Positions 1 through 7,850 of a DNA stretch of 8,308 nucleotides are shown piece by piece. The notes beneath the pieces are model-generated. The model did not search any database. It saw nothing but the letters and a program-made list of their open reading frames with translations, and had not been told where the DNA came from. Each line of letters starts with the position of its first letter. The first letter of the stretch is position 1. Origin of the DNA: Pseudomonadota bacterium (GTDB lineage: Bacteria > Pseudomonadota > Alphaproteobacteria > UBA8366 > JADFVY01); NCBI GenBank assembly GCA_015222795.1, contig JADFVY010000027.1:1-8308 (forward strand). Reading direction: 5' to 3'. The translations under genes were made by a program, and so were the position numbers.

Positions 1-1
1 C

Positions 2-151
2 CATGCCTACGACCATAACGGCAACAGCATATCCGTCACCGATCCGCTGGCCAACGTCACCGGCAGCGCCTTCGACGGCGGTACGCCGATCCTCGATCTC
101 GAATACACCCATGACCTCGCCGACCGGTCGCTGCTGGCGACCGGAACTCCC
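2..151 (+). pseudogene. Tail of an RHS/YD-repeat-like protein, 5' end outside the window, no stop of its own
   Basis: The frame beginning at base 2 reads HAYDHNGNSISVTDPLANVT, and further on LEYTHDLADRSLLATG. These resemble two YD (RHS) repeats, whose usual form is YDxxGN..SVTDPLGN followed by YTYDxxDRL. Codons in this frame almost all end in G or C, while the other forward frames do not read sensibly, so the stretch was probably real coding sequence. RHS proteins are large secreted or surface proteins, often toxin carriers. Similarity fades at about base 150, where an AT-rich patch begins. No stop codon closes the frame, which continues into the protease gene downstream. I read it as the truncated end of an RHS gene broken by a mobile element. 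Only about 50 residues are visible, so the family call is tentative. Confidence 0.45.
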
Positions 152-165
152 ATGCATAATTGCAT
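152..165. repeat. Small AT-rich inverted repeat at the edge of the RHS-like tail
   Basis: ATGCA and TGCAT flank the loop TAAT, giving a 5-bp stem with a 4-base loop. The patch, which runs on to about 170 as TATTTTGG, is strikingly AT-rich against its GC-rich surroundings. It sits where RHS-like coding similarity ends and before the transposase-like remnant. It may mark the left boundary of an inserted element. That role is inference, since a stem this short can arise by chance. Confidence 0.3.
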
Positions 166-195
166 TATTTTGGCGGTCGCGTTAGCTTCGCCCCC

Positions 196-273
196 ATGTC
201 ACGCAAACCTCGCATTCATATTCCCGGCGACGATTATCATGCGATGCCGCGCGGCTATGGCGGGCATGGCTGA
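196..273 (+). pseudogene. Remnant of a REP-associated tyrosine transposase (RAYT / Y1_Tnp family), N-terminal piece only
   Basis: A 25-codon frame starts at ATG 196 and ends at TGA 271-273. It reads MSRKPRIHIPGDDYHAMPRG followed by YGGHG. This closely matches the usual beginning of RAYT/Y1 transposases, which have the form MARxxRIxxPGxxYHVxxRGNxxxxIF. The HUH motif and catalytic tyrosine, which come later in the family, are absent, so this is a decayed piece of a protein normally well over 150 residues long. The reading frame differs from that of the RHS tail and of the protease, and it has no Shine-Dalgarno sequence. The family assignment rests on pattern memory of a short stretch. A chance match is possible, but the order R-I-x-x-PG-x-x-YH-x-x-x-RG is specific. 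Confidence 0.5.
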
Positions 274-1048
274 CCCCGGTGTGACTGACCCCGATATGGC
301 GCCCCCCGTCATCGTGGAGAAAAATCAGGCGCCGTGGGGATTCTGGTCGACGCTGGGGCTGTCCATTGTCGTTGTGCTGGTCTATTTTTTAATTTCCGTT
401 TTGATCGTGATCGCCTTCGGCGTCGCCTTCCTGGCGGACAATCCTGGCGCGGGTATCGGGGAATTCACCGCGGCTGTCGCCACCGACGGGTTCGTCTCGT
501 TCCTGGGGGTTTCTCTTGCCGCCCCGCTGTGCGCCGGCCTTGTCCTGTTGTTCATAAGGTTGAAGGCGTCCCTGCCGGCCAGGGAATATCTCTGTCTCGT
601 TCCCGTCGGCGCCAAAACGGTTTTGCTCTGGCTCGGGGCCCTTGCCCTGCTGCTGGCCGGTTCCGATATCCTGACCTATTTTCTGGATCGGCCGATCGTC
701 CCGGATATCATGGTGGAGCTTTACAGGACGTCCCGTTTCGCGGCCCTTGCCTGGTTCGCCATTATCATCGCCGCGCCGGTCTTCGAGGAAGTGCTGTTTC
801 GCGGCTTCATGTTTCGCGGCATCCAGGCGTCGGCGCTGGGCAATGGCGGCGCCATCCTGATAACCGCGGCGATCTGGGCCGCCATCCACATCCAATATGA
901 CGGTTACCTGATAGCCACAATATTCGTTCTCGGGATTCTGTTCGGCGCGGCGCGGGCCGTGACCGGATCGCTTTATCCCACGATCGCGTTGCATGTGGCG
1001 GCGAACCTGGTCGCCACTATCGAGATGCATCTGTTTGCGGCGGGGTGA
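266..1048 (+). CDS. CPBP (CAAX/Abi) family intramembrane metalloprotease
   Basis: The product is a polytopic inner-membrane protein of about 260 residues, the family's usual size. The three CPBP signatures are present and, counted from ATG 266, fall as follows: EEVLFR with E174, E175 and R179; a histidine in WAAIH at H208; and LHVAAN with H243 and N247. These form the metal site of the family (Rce1-like and bacterial Abi proteases). Hydrophobic segments lie at roughly 350-445, 490-560, 610-690, 745-780, 850-890 and 905-1030. The substrate is unknown; in bacteria the family is linked to prenyl-protein-like processing, bacteriocin immunity and membrane stress. The start is uncertain. ATG 239, 257, 266 and 296 are all in frame, none with a good ribosome binding site. 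ATG 296 (MAPPVIVEKNQAPWGFW) best fits the family N-terminus. The 5' end lies on mobile-element debris, and the gene converges on the next one with a 9-bp gap. Confidence 0.88.
   Translation: MADPGVTDPDMAPPVIVEKNQAPWGFWSTLGLSIVVVLVYFLISVLIVIAFGVAFLADNPGAGIGEFTAAVATDGFVSFLGVSLAAPLCAGLVLLFIRLKASLPAREYLCLVPVGAKTVLLWLGALALLLAGSDILTYFLDRPIVPDIMVELYRTSRFAALAWFAIIIAAPVFEEVLFRGFMFRGIQASALGNGGAILITAAIWAAIHIQYDGYLIATIFVLGILFGAARAVTGSLYPTIALHVAANLVATIEMHLFAAG
271..293. repeat. Direct repeat TGACCCCG, two copies 15 bp apart
   Basis: TGACCCCG occurs at 271-278 and again at 286-293, directly after the transposase-like remnant. Motifs of the type CTGACCCC (GGGGTCAG on the other strand) are often found flanking RAYT-type genes. 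The pair may therefore be the far flank of the same element, joined to its N-terminal piece by an internal deletion. The repeat itself is plain in the sequence; its origin is inference. Confidence 0.4.
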
Positions 1049-1057
1049 GGCGGTCCG

Positions 1058-1825
1058 TCAACCCCCGCCCATGATGCGGCGCAGGTCGCCCAGGGTTACG
1101 ATGCGCATGTCGCGGGCGGTCCAGCCGGGGTTGAAGGGGGGCGGGTCGGGCTGTGGGACCAGCGGCCAGACCTGCCAGTCCTCGATGATCATCGTGTCGG
1201 GGAAGACGATCGGGTCGGGCAGTTGTTCCCAGCGGCCCGAGAATTTCGCCCGGTAGTCCACGTACGGAGCCTCGAAATCCAGTTCGAAATCGACCCAGTC
1301 GAAATTGCCGTTGTTGACGATTCCGGTCACCATCCAGGGCGCCGCGAATTCGGCCGAGGCGCGGCTGGTGGCGGCCGTCAGGTTCAGATGTTCGCGGCGC
1401 ACCCGGAAATCCTCGACGCCTTGCACCTGCCCGCGGCCCCGCGGGAAGACATGCTGTAACAGTTTCAGCGTCAACTGCTGGACCAGCGAGGGCGCGTCCA
1501 GGCTGTCGGCCTCGCCGCCGAGCTCCAGCGCCAGCCCCTGTGAGATCATCACCCCGCCGCCCACCACCATGATGATTCCCGCCACCGGCTCATCGCCGAA
1601 ATTCTCGTCCAGGGTAATCCGGAATTCGCTGCCCGAGGCCAGTTCGAACAGCCAGTCGGCCTCGCCGTCCGCGCTCTCGAAATGCACGGTCAGGCGGTTC
1701 GCGTCGTACCAGGGCGACCCGGCAAGGCAGGCCTCCTCGGTTCCCGACTCGTCCGGGCAGGGATCGGCCAGCGCCGGGCCGGGCAGGGCGAGGATAGATA
1801 GAAAGATCAGGGCGCGTCTAATCAT
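1058..1825 (-). CDS. Secreted protein of unknown family, 255 residues
   Basis: I do not recognise this family. Residues 1-20 form a clear Sec signal peptide: basic MIRR, a hydrophobic core, and cleavage after ALA-20 before DPCP. The mature protein would be periplasmic or secreted. Two cysteines early in the mature chain (C23 and C33) could form a disulphide. The rest looks like a beta-rich soluble domain, with a glycine-rich hydrophobic stretch at about 81-94, many aromatic and acidic residues, and a proline-rich segment near PQPDPPPFNPGW before the C-terminus GDLRRIMGGG. GGAG lies 11 bases upstream of the ATG, which is acceptable. The gene is divergent from pccB across a 76-bp gap that must hold both promoters, and convergent with the protease gene. 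Third-position G/C is high in this frame, supporting a real gene. The function is open. Confidence 0.8.
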   Translation of the reverse strand: MIRRALIFLSILALPGPALADPCPDESGTEEACLAGSPWYDANRLTVHFESADGEADWLFELASGSEFRITLDENFGDEPVAGIIMVVGGGVMISQGLALELGGEADSLDAPSLVQQLTLKLLQHVFPRGRGQVQGVEDFRVRREHLNLTAATSRASAEFAAPWMVTGIVNNGNFDWVDFELDFEAPYVDYRAKFSGRWEQLPDPIVFPDTMIIEDWQVWPLVPQPDPPPFNPGWTARDMRIVTLGDLRRIMGGG

Positions 1826-1864
1826 AAGGCTGTTGGCTCCATGTGCGTCTTGATGCTATTCCCT

Positions 1865-1888
1865 TTTACAACAATGTTGCAATGCAGC
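1865..1888. promoter_or_regulatory. Candidate operator in front of pccB (TTTACAAC-AAT-GTTGCAAT, then GCAGC)
   Basis: Two imperfect half-sites, TTTACAAC (1865-1872) and GTTGCAAT (1876-1883), lie about one helical turn apart in the short gap between the divergent secreted-protein gene and pccB. The inner part also forms the inverted repeat CAACA-A-TGTTG (1869-1879). Known background: in Rhodobacter, the short-chain acyl-CoA regulator PccR (ScfR family) binds paired TTTGCAAA sites before pcc genes. Each half here matches that pattern at 6 of 8 positions. The 1875-1888 portion (TGTTGCAATGCAGC) recurs before pccA with one mismatch. No regulator gene of that family is in the window, so the role is inferred. 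Confidence 0.4.
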
Positions 1889-1901
1889 CACGGGGACGGC
1901 C

Positions 1902-3434
<1,533 letters not shown>

Positions 3435-3489
3435 GAGTGGCGGCGTATATGATTTTGGGACTCCGCTGGCCCTGCACGCGGTCTGGGCC

Positions 3490-3753
3490 ATGGGGCTGCT
3501 GCTGGTCGGCGGCTTCATGGTGGCGCTGACCTTTTCGCGTCGTGCGCTGGCGGCGCAGGAAATCATGCATATCGTTCTGTTTGCGACGATGAGCTTGATT
3601 GCCGCGCGCCTGGTGCTGTGGCCGGTACTGTTCCTGGCACTGATCCTGCCCAAGGCCTGGCCCGTCTCCGCCGCGCTGGACCGGGCGGAGGATTACGAAA
3701 AGCTGTTCGATGACGGCGTGGTCGCCTTTTACCGCAAACGGGAAGGCGGCTGA
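3490..3753 (+). CDS. Small membrane protein, 87 residues, unknown function
   Basis: I do not recognise a family. The protein has two hydrophobic segments, at about residues 2-15 and 27-53 (the second rich in Leu, Ile, Ala and Val). A short basic turn (TFSRRALAAQE) lies between them, and a soluble acidic-basic tail ends DYEKLFDDGVVAFYRKREGG. Third positions are mostly G or C, so the frame looks genuinely coding. It begins 55 bases after the pccB stop on the same strand, so cotranscription with pccB is likely. The start is uncertain: ATG 3490 has no convincing ribosome binding site. The frame stays open upstream through YDFGTPLALHAVWA, which still reads like a hydrophobic N-terminus; CTG 3466 or another weak start there cannot be excluded. 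A role alongside the carboxylase is suggested only by position. Confidence 0.65.
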   Translation: MGLLLVGGFMVALTFSRRALAAQEIMHIVLFATMSLIAARLVLWPVLFLALILPKAWPVSAALDRAEDYEKLFDDGVVAFYRKREGG

Positions 3754-3790
3754 CCGCCGAATCCCGGGGATGGTCGAAAAGGGTTCTGGC

Positions 3791-3828
3791 ACGGTTATTT
3801 TTTTGGAATAAAACGCCTTTATAACCGT
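3791..3828. promoter_or_regulatory. Inverted repeat ACGGTTAT / ATAACCGT in the AT-rich region before the sensor kinase
   Basis: A perfect 8-bp inverted repeat (3791-3798 and 3821-3828, 22 bases between) sits in the 159-bp gap between the small membrane protein and the kinase. The gap is markedly AT-rich compared with the genes. A GATAAT (3841-3846) just beyond could act as a -10 element, though no good -35 partner is visible. The arrangement fits a regulator site at a promoter for the kinase gene. A terminator is less likely, because the arms are AT-rich, the loop is long, and no T-run follows the second arm. Its function is inferred. Confidence 0.35.
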
Positions 3829-3912
3829 ACTACAGTTGTGGATAATTTTATGTAAACCGGCTTTGGCCGGAACCGTCAGCCTACCGCCGAGTAAAAACAG
3901 GATTGTAACTGG

Positions 3913-5418
3913 ATGTTCAAGCTGGTGCGATATTTTTCCATCAGCAGTGCGATTGCGCTGCTGGTAGTCGCGCTTGCGTTGTCCTTCCTCTACCGCAAGA
4001 CGACGGTGGATCGGTTGAGACGGGATACCGAGATTCAGAGCGCGGTACTAACCCGCTCGATCGCCAACGTGATATGGGCGCGTTTCGCCCCCCATGTGCG
4101 AAATGCATCTCTTCAGACGCCGCAGTCCCTGGTATTCAGCCCGGAAACATCGGAGCTTCACGAAGCACTGGCGCCGCTGGTAGACGAACTGCCGATTTTG
4201 AAGATCAAGATATACGACATCGCGGGGTTGACGGTGTATTCGTCCGATTTCGACCAGATTGGGGAGTCCATGAACGACAATCCCGAGTTTGTAGCGCGGG
4301 CCGGCCGCGGCGAACCCGTCAACGAATTGTCGCACAAGAAAAGTTTCAATGGCATTGGCGGCTATGTCGAAGAACGCGATGTCGTCGAGAGTTATCTGCC
4401 CGTTCGCGGCGGCAGTGGTGCAGTAGAGGGTGTATTCGAACTCTATATCGATGTGACCGACCGGATATTGGCGATCGAGCATACCTCGCGCATATTGCTG
4501 GTCGGGCTACTGGGCCTTTTCGCCTTGCTTTACGGTGGGCTGGTTTTCGTGGTGAAGCGCGCGGACCGGATCGTCACTGCGCAATATGGGGATATAGAAC
4601 GCAAGAATACCGCGCTTACCGAAGAAATCACCGAGAGGGCCAAGGTGGAATCCGCGCTAAGAGTAGCCCGGGACGAGGCCGAGGCGTCATCGCGCGCGAA
4701 ATCGCTTTTTCTCGCCAATATGAGCCACGAGTTACGAACGCCGCTGAACGCGGTCATCGGCTTTTCCGAGGTCATCGCAAACGAGGTTCTGGGGCGTGTT
4801 TCGCCGCCACGGTATCACGAATATGCCGTGGATATCGGCAATTCCGGCCGGCACCTGCTGTCGCTGATCAGCAACGTGCTGGATCTGGCGAAGGTCGAGG
4901 CCGGCAAGATGGAAGTACATGTCGGGTCAATTAATATACAGGCGCTTGCCAGCGAAGCCGCAAGAACCGTCGAACCGGAATGCAAGGCAAACGGCAACGA
5001 GCTGAGCATCGATTGTCCCGATGGCCTGGGCCAGATGAATTCGGACGAGGACAAGACCCGCGGCATACTGATCAATCTTCTGGGCAATGCGGCCAAGTTC
5101 ACCCATGGCGGCCGGGTGAAGCTTACGGTGCGGCGGGAAAGGGCGGACGGCGTGGATTGGACGGTCTTCCATGTCCGCGATACCGGTGTTGGCATGGATA
5201 ACGCCCGCATCGAGGAAATGTTCGGCGAATTTACCCAGCAGGACAGTTCCGTTACGAAGACTTATGGCGGTACCGGACTGGGGCTGGCTATCTGCCGCCG
5301 CTTCGCCATGCTTCTGCAAGGTCATATAGAGATGGAAAGCGCGCCAGGCCAGGGCACGACGGCCACGTTGCGCCTTCCGGACCTGAATACGGATAGCAAC
5401 GCCGCCGCCGCCGAGTGA
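3913..5418 (+). CDS. Membrane sensor histidine kinase with an extracytoplasmic Cache-like domain
   Basis: This is a 501-residue hybrid-free histidine kinase. Membrane helix 1 spans about residues 10-27, followed by a periplasmic sensor of about 165 residues. The segment LKIKIYDIAGLTVYSSDFDQ followed by IGE is typical of Cache/PAS-like ligand domains. Helix 2 is at about 194-214, then a charged coiled-coil linker at about 217-260. The HisKA domain has H272 in NMSHELRTPLNAVIGFSEV. The ATPase domain has N392 (N box), DTGVGM from D423 (G1), FGEFTQQDSS (F box) and GGTGLGL at 452-458 (G2). All catalytic motifs are intact. No receiver domain is attached and no response regulator is nearby, so it probably signals to a regulator encoded elsewhere. 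AGGA ten bases before ATG 3913 supports the start. Codon use differs from its neighbours (several ATA, GTA, CTA and CGA codons), which hints at later insertion or low expression. The ligand is unknown; an organic acid is a guess from context. Confidence 0.93.
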   Translation: MFKLVRYFSISSAIALLVVALALSFLYRKTTVDRLRRDTEIQSAVLTRSIANVIWARFAPHVRNASLQTPQSLVFSPETSELHEALAPLVDELPILKIKIYDIAGLTVYSSDFDQIGESMNDNPEFVARAGRGEPVNELSHKKSFNGIGGYVEERDVVESYLPVRGGSGAVEGVFELYIDVTDRILAIEHTSRILLVGLLGLFALLYGGLVFVVKRADRIVTAQYGDIERKNTALTEEITERAKVESALRVARDEAEASSRAKSLFLANMSHELRTPLNAVIGFSEVIANEVLGRVSPPRYHEYAVDIGNSGRHLLSLISNVLDLAKVEAGKMEVHVGSINIQALASEAARTVEPECKANGNELSIDCPDGLGQMNSDEDKTRGILINLLGNAAKFTHGGRVKLTVRRERADGVDWTVFHVRDTGVGMDNARIEEMFGEFTQQDSSVTKTYGGTGLGLAICRRFAMLLQGHIEMESAPGQGTTATLRLPDLNTDSNAAAAE

Positions 5419-5548
5419 CCCCTGATTGGTTGCAGTCGACAGGCGGGCGTTGTAGAAAGAATTCCGGGGTTGTTGCAGTGCAGCGGAGGCGAGTGTCGCC
5501 GTTGTGTAATCCTCCCGCATAACAACAGCGCATCCGGGAACAGGGACT
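5419..5548 (+). promoter_or_regulatory. Leader region of pccA with candidate operator TGTTGCAGTGCAGC
   Basis: This 130-bp gap between the kinase stop and the pccA start contains TGTTGCAGTGCAGC (5471-5484), identical at 13 of 14 positions to the motif before pccB at 1875-1888. GTTG recurs at 5429, 5449 and 5469, exactly 20 bases apart, and GTTGCAGT occurs at both 5429 and 5472. This suggests, but does not prove, phased binding sites. GGGAA (5536-5540), eight bases before the start, is the probable ribosome binding site. I see no convincing -35/-10 pair and no terminator for the kinase. Confidence 0.4.
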
Positions 5549-7546
5549 GTGTTTTCCAAGATACTGATTGCCAACCGAGGCGAAATCGCCTGCCGTGTCA
5601 TCCGCACCGCGCGGCGCATGGGCATTGCAACGGTCGCCGTCCATTCCGCGGCCGACGCCGCCGCGCTGCATGTGGAGATGGCCGACGAGGCAGTTCTCGT
5701 CGGGCCGGCGCCTTCGGCTGAAAGCTATCTGGTTATCGACAATATCATGAAGGCGATCCGCGATACGGGCGCCGAGGCCGTCCATCCCGGCTATGGTTTC
5801 CTGTCGGAGAACGCCACTTTCGCCAAGGCGCTGGAGAAAGAGAAAGTCGCCTTCATTGGTCCCGGGATCAAGGCCATCGCGGCGATGGGCGACAAGATCG
5901 AATCCAAAAAGCTGGCCCAGGAAGCCGGGGTCAGCACGGTGCCCGGCCATATGGGCATCCTGAAGGACGGCAAGGAGGCCGTGAAGATCGCGCGTGAGGT
6001 CGGCTATCCAGTGATGATCAAGGCCTCGGCCGGCGGTGGCGGCAAGGGCATGCGCGTGGCGCGCAACGATGCCGAGGCCGAGGAGGGGTTCCACTCCGCC
6101 GTCAGCGAGGCAAAATCCAGCTTTGCCGACGACCGGGTCTTCGTCGAAAAATATATCGAGGAACCGCGCCACATTGAAATTCAGGTGCTGGCGGACGGGC
6201 ATGGCAATATCGTCCATCTGGGCGAGCGCGAATGCTCGATCCAGCGGCGGCATCAGAAAGTCATCGAAGAAGCCCCGTCGCCCTTCCTGGACGAGGCGAC
6301 CCGCGCCGCGATGGGCGCGCAGGCCGTTGCGCTGGCGAAAATGGTGGATTACCGGTCGGCCGGCACGGTAGAGTTCATCGTCGACAAGGACCGCAATTTC
6401 TTTTTTCTGGAAATGAACACCCGCCTGCAGGTCGAACACCCGGTCACCGAATATGTCACCGGGCTGGATCTGGTGGAGCAGATGATCCGCGTGGCGGCCG
6501 GCGAGAAGCTGTCCTTCGGCCAGGCCGATGTGAAGCTGGAAGGCTGGGCCGTCGAGGCCCGCGTTTATGCCGAGGACCCGTTCCGCAATTTCATGCCCTC
6601 GATCGGCCGCCTGTCGCGCTATCGGCCACCCGAGGAAACCGACGACGTGCGAGTCGATACCGGCGTCTACGAGGGCGGCGAGATCAGCATGTATTACGAC
6701 CCGATGATCGCCAAGCTGATCGCTGGCGGGCGCACCCGCGACGAGGCGGTTGGGCGCATGCGCGGCGCGCTGGATGCCTATTACATCCGCGGCGTTTCAC
6801 ATAATATACCCTTCCTGGCCGCCCTGATGGCGCATCCGCGTTTTGCCGAAGGCCGGCTTTCGACCGGGTTCATCGACGAGGAGTATCCGGAAGGCTTTCG
6901 GACGGAAGACGCGCTGCATGACGATCCCAGGCTAATGGTGGCGGTCGCGGCGACCCTGCACCGGGTGACGGAAGAGCGCGCCGCCGCGATATCGGGCCAG
7001 ATGCACGGCCACAAGCGCCAGGTCGGCGATTCCTGGGTGGCGCTGATGGCCGGCGAGGAATACCCGCTGACCGCGGTGCTGAACGACCACGGCGCCGACA
7101 TCGCGGTTTCCGGCCACACCTATGCGGTTCGCGGCGACTGGCGGCCGGGCGAGACCATGTTCCGGGGCGAGGTGAATGCGCGTCCCGTCTGTATCCAGAT
7201 CGACCGCGATGGCATTGCCTGGTGTCTGACCCATGCCGGTAGCCAGGCCGATATCAAACTGTTGACCGAGCGCGGCGCCGAGATGCATCGTATGATGCCC
7301 GAGAAGGTCGCGCCCGACATGTCGCGTTATCTGCTGTCGCCCATGCCGGGCCTGCTGGTAAAGGTTTCGGTGGAGGCGGGCGAGGAGGTCAAGGCCGGCC
7401 AGGAACTGGCGGTGGTCGAGGCGATGAAGATGGAGAATATCCTGCGCGCCGAACGCGATGGAACGGTCGCCGGAATTCATGCGCAAGCAGGCGCAAGCCT
7501 TGCAGTCGACGAGAAGATTCTGGAGTTCGAAACAGCGGATGGCTAA
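5549..7546 (+). CDS. pccA: Propionyl-CoA carboxylase, biotin-containing alpha subunit
   Basis: PccA carboxylates its own biotin with bicarbonate and ATP, and the carboxybiotin arm then serves PccB. The 665-residue chain is full length. The biotin carboxylase domain begins MFSKILIANRGEIACRV and includes HPGYGFLSENA (H79). Its ATP-grasp glycine loop is KASAGGGGKGMRV (K158 to about 170), followed by ECSIQRRHQKVIEEAPSP and the catalytic strand EMNTRLQVEHP (E288, N290, R292). A middle region of about 450-585 corresponds to the subunit-binding (BT) part of PccA. The C-terminal biotin carrier has EAMKMEN with biotinyl lysine K627, 38 residues before the end. The start is GTG at 5549, dictated by the conserved N-terminus, with GGGAA eight bases upstream. 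Methylcrotonyl-CoA carboxylase alpha is the main alternative, but the nearby PccB-type beta subunit and the C-terminal architecture favour PCC. The stop overlaps the next gene by eight bases. Confidence 0.96.
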   Translation: MFSKILIANRGEIACRVIRTARRMGIATVAVHSAADAAALHVEMADEAVLVGPAPSAESYLVIDNIMKAIRDTGAEAVHPGYGFLSENATFAKALEKEKVAFIGPGIKAIAAMGDKIESKKLAQEAGVSTVPGHMGILKDGKEAVKIAREVGYPVMIKASAGGGGKGMRVARNDAEAEEGFHSAVSEAKSSFADDRVFVEKYIEEPRHIEIQVLADGHGNIVHLGERECSIQRRHQKVIEEAPSPFLDEATRAAMGAQAVALAKMVDYRSAGTVEFIVDKDRNFFFLEMNTRLQVEHPVTEYVTGLDLVEQMIRVAAGEKLSFGQADVKLEGWAVEARVYAEDPFRNFMPSIGRLSRYRPPEETDDVRVDTGVYEGGEISMYYDPMIAKLIAGGRTRDEAVGRMRGALDAYYIRGVSHNIPFLAALMAHPRFAEGRLSTGFIDEEYPEGFRTEDALHDDPRLMVAVAATLHRVTEERAAAISGQMHGHKRQVGDSWVALMAGEEYPLTAVLNDHGADIAVSGHTYAVRGDWRPGETMFRGEVNARPVCIQIDRDGIAWCLTHAGSQADIKLLTERGAEMHRMMPEKVAPDMSRYLLSPMPGLLVKVSVEAGEEVKAGQELAVVEAMKMENILRAERDGTVAGIHAQAGASLAVDEKILEFETADG

Positions 7547-7847
7547 GGCAAAATCAAAACAAAAACAAAAGGATATTGCCGTAAGAGTCGTCATTGAGGG
7601 CCGCGTGCAGGGTGTTGGTTTTCGTTGGTGGATCAGGGAATGGGCCAATTCGCGCGGCCTGGACGGCTGGGTGCGCAACCGGCACGAGGGCACGGTAGAG
7701 GCGCTGTTTTATGGGCCGGAGAGTGTCGTGCGGCATATGGTCGAATCCTGCGCCAAGGGGCCGGAGAGCGCCCGCATTCGCAGTGTCCGCGAGTATGAGG
7801 ACGAATCGCCGGACGACCCCGGTTTCATCGATCGCCCGACGGTTTGA
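7539..7847 (+). CDS. acyP: Acylphosphatase, start overlapping the end of pccA
   Basis: Acylphosphatases are small cytosolic enzymes that hydrolyse carboxyl-phosphate mixed anhydrides such as acetyl phosphate, 1,3-bisphosphoglycerate and carbamoyl phosphate. The signature VIEGRVQGVGFRWWIREWA holds catalytic R29. GWVRNRHEGTVEALFYG holds catalytic N47; the 18-residue spacing equals that of the mammalian enzyme (R23/N41). At 102 residues it is slightly longer than the usual 90-100 because of a lysine-rich N-terminus, MAKAKSKQKQKD, encoded by an A-rich stretch. ATG 7539 overlaps the pccA stop (ATGGCTAA), so translation is probably coupled. An in-frame ATG at 7458 lies deep in the pccA biotin domain and would add residues unlike the family, so I rejected it. 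Coupling to a biotin carboxylase, which makes carboxyphosphate, is suggestive; a functional link is inference. Confidence 0.93.
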   Translation: MAKAKSKQKQKDIAVRVVIEGRVQGVGFRWWIREWANSRGLDGWVRNRHEGTVEALFYGPESVVRHMVESCAKGPESARIRSVREYEDESPDDPGFIDRPTV

Positions 7848-7850
7848 CCC

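Noticed and set aside
3..185. Sixty-codon frame starting at base 3
   Set aside because: It is Ser/Pro/Thr/Arg-rich with poor third-position pattern; the frame from base 2 is the coding one.
1305..1853. Plus-strand open frame of 182 codons over the secreted-protein gene
   Set aside because: It is Ser/Pro/Arg-rich low-complexity translation opposite a gene with a clear signal peptide and good third-position composition.
3791..3828. Reading the inverted repeat before the kinase as a rho-independent terminator
   Set aside because: The arms are AT-rich, the loop is 22 bases, and no T-run follows the second arm.
5288..6439. Long minus-strand open frame (383 codons) opposite the end of the kinase, the pccA leader and pccA
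   Set aside because: It is antisense to two well-supported genes and lacks any family motif; it is a composition artefact.
7458..7538. Upstream ATG 7458 for the acylphosphatase
   Set aside because: It would add 27 residues read from the pccA biotin domain in another frame, and these do not belong to the family; ATG 7539 fits better.
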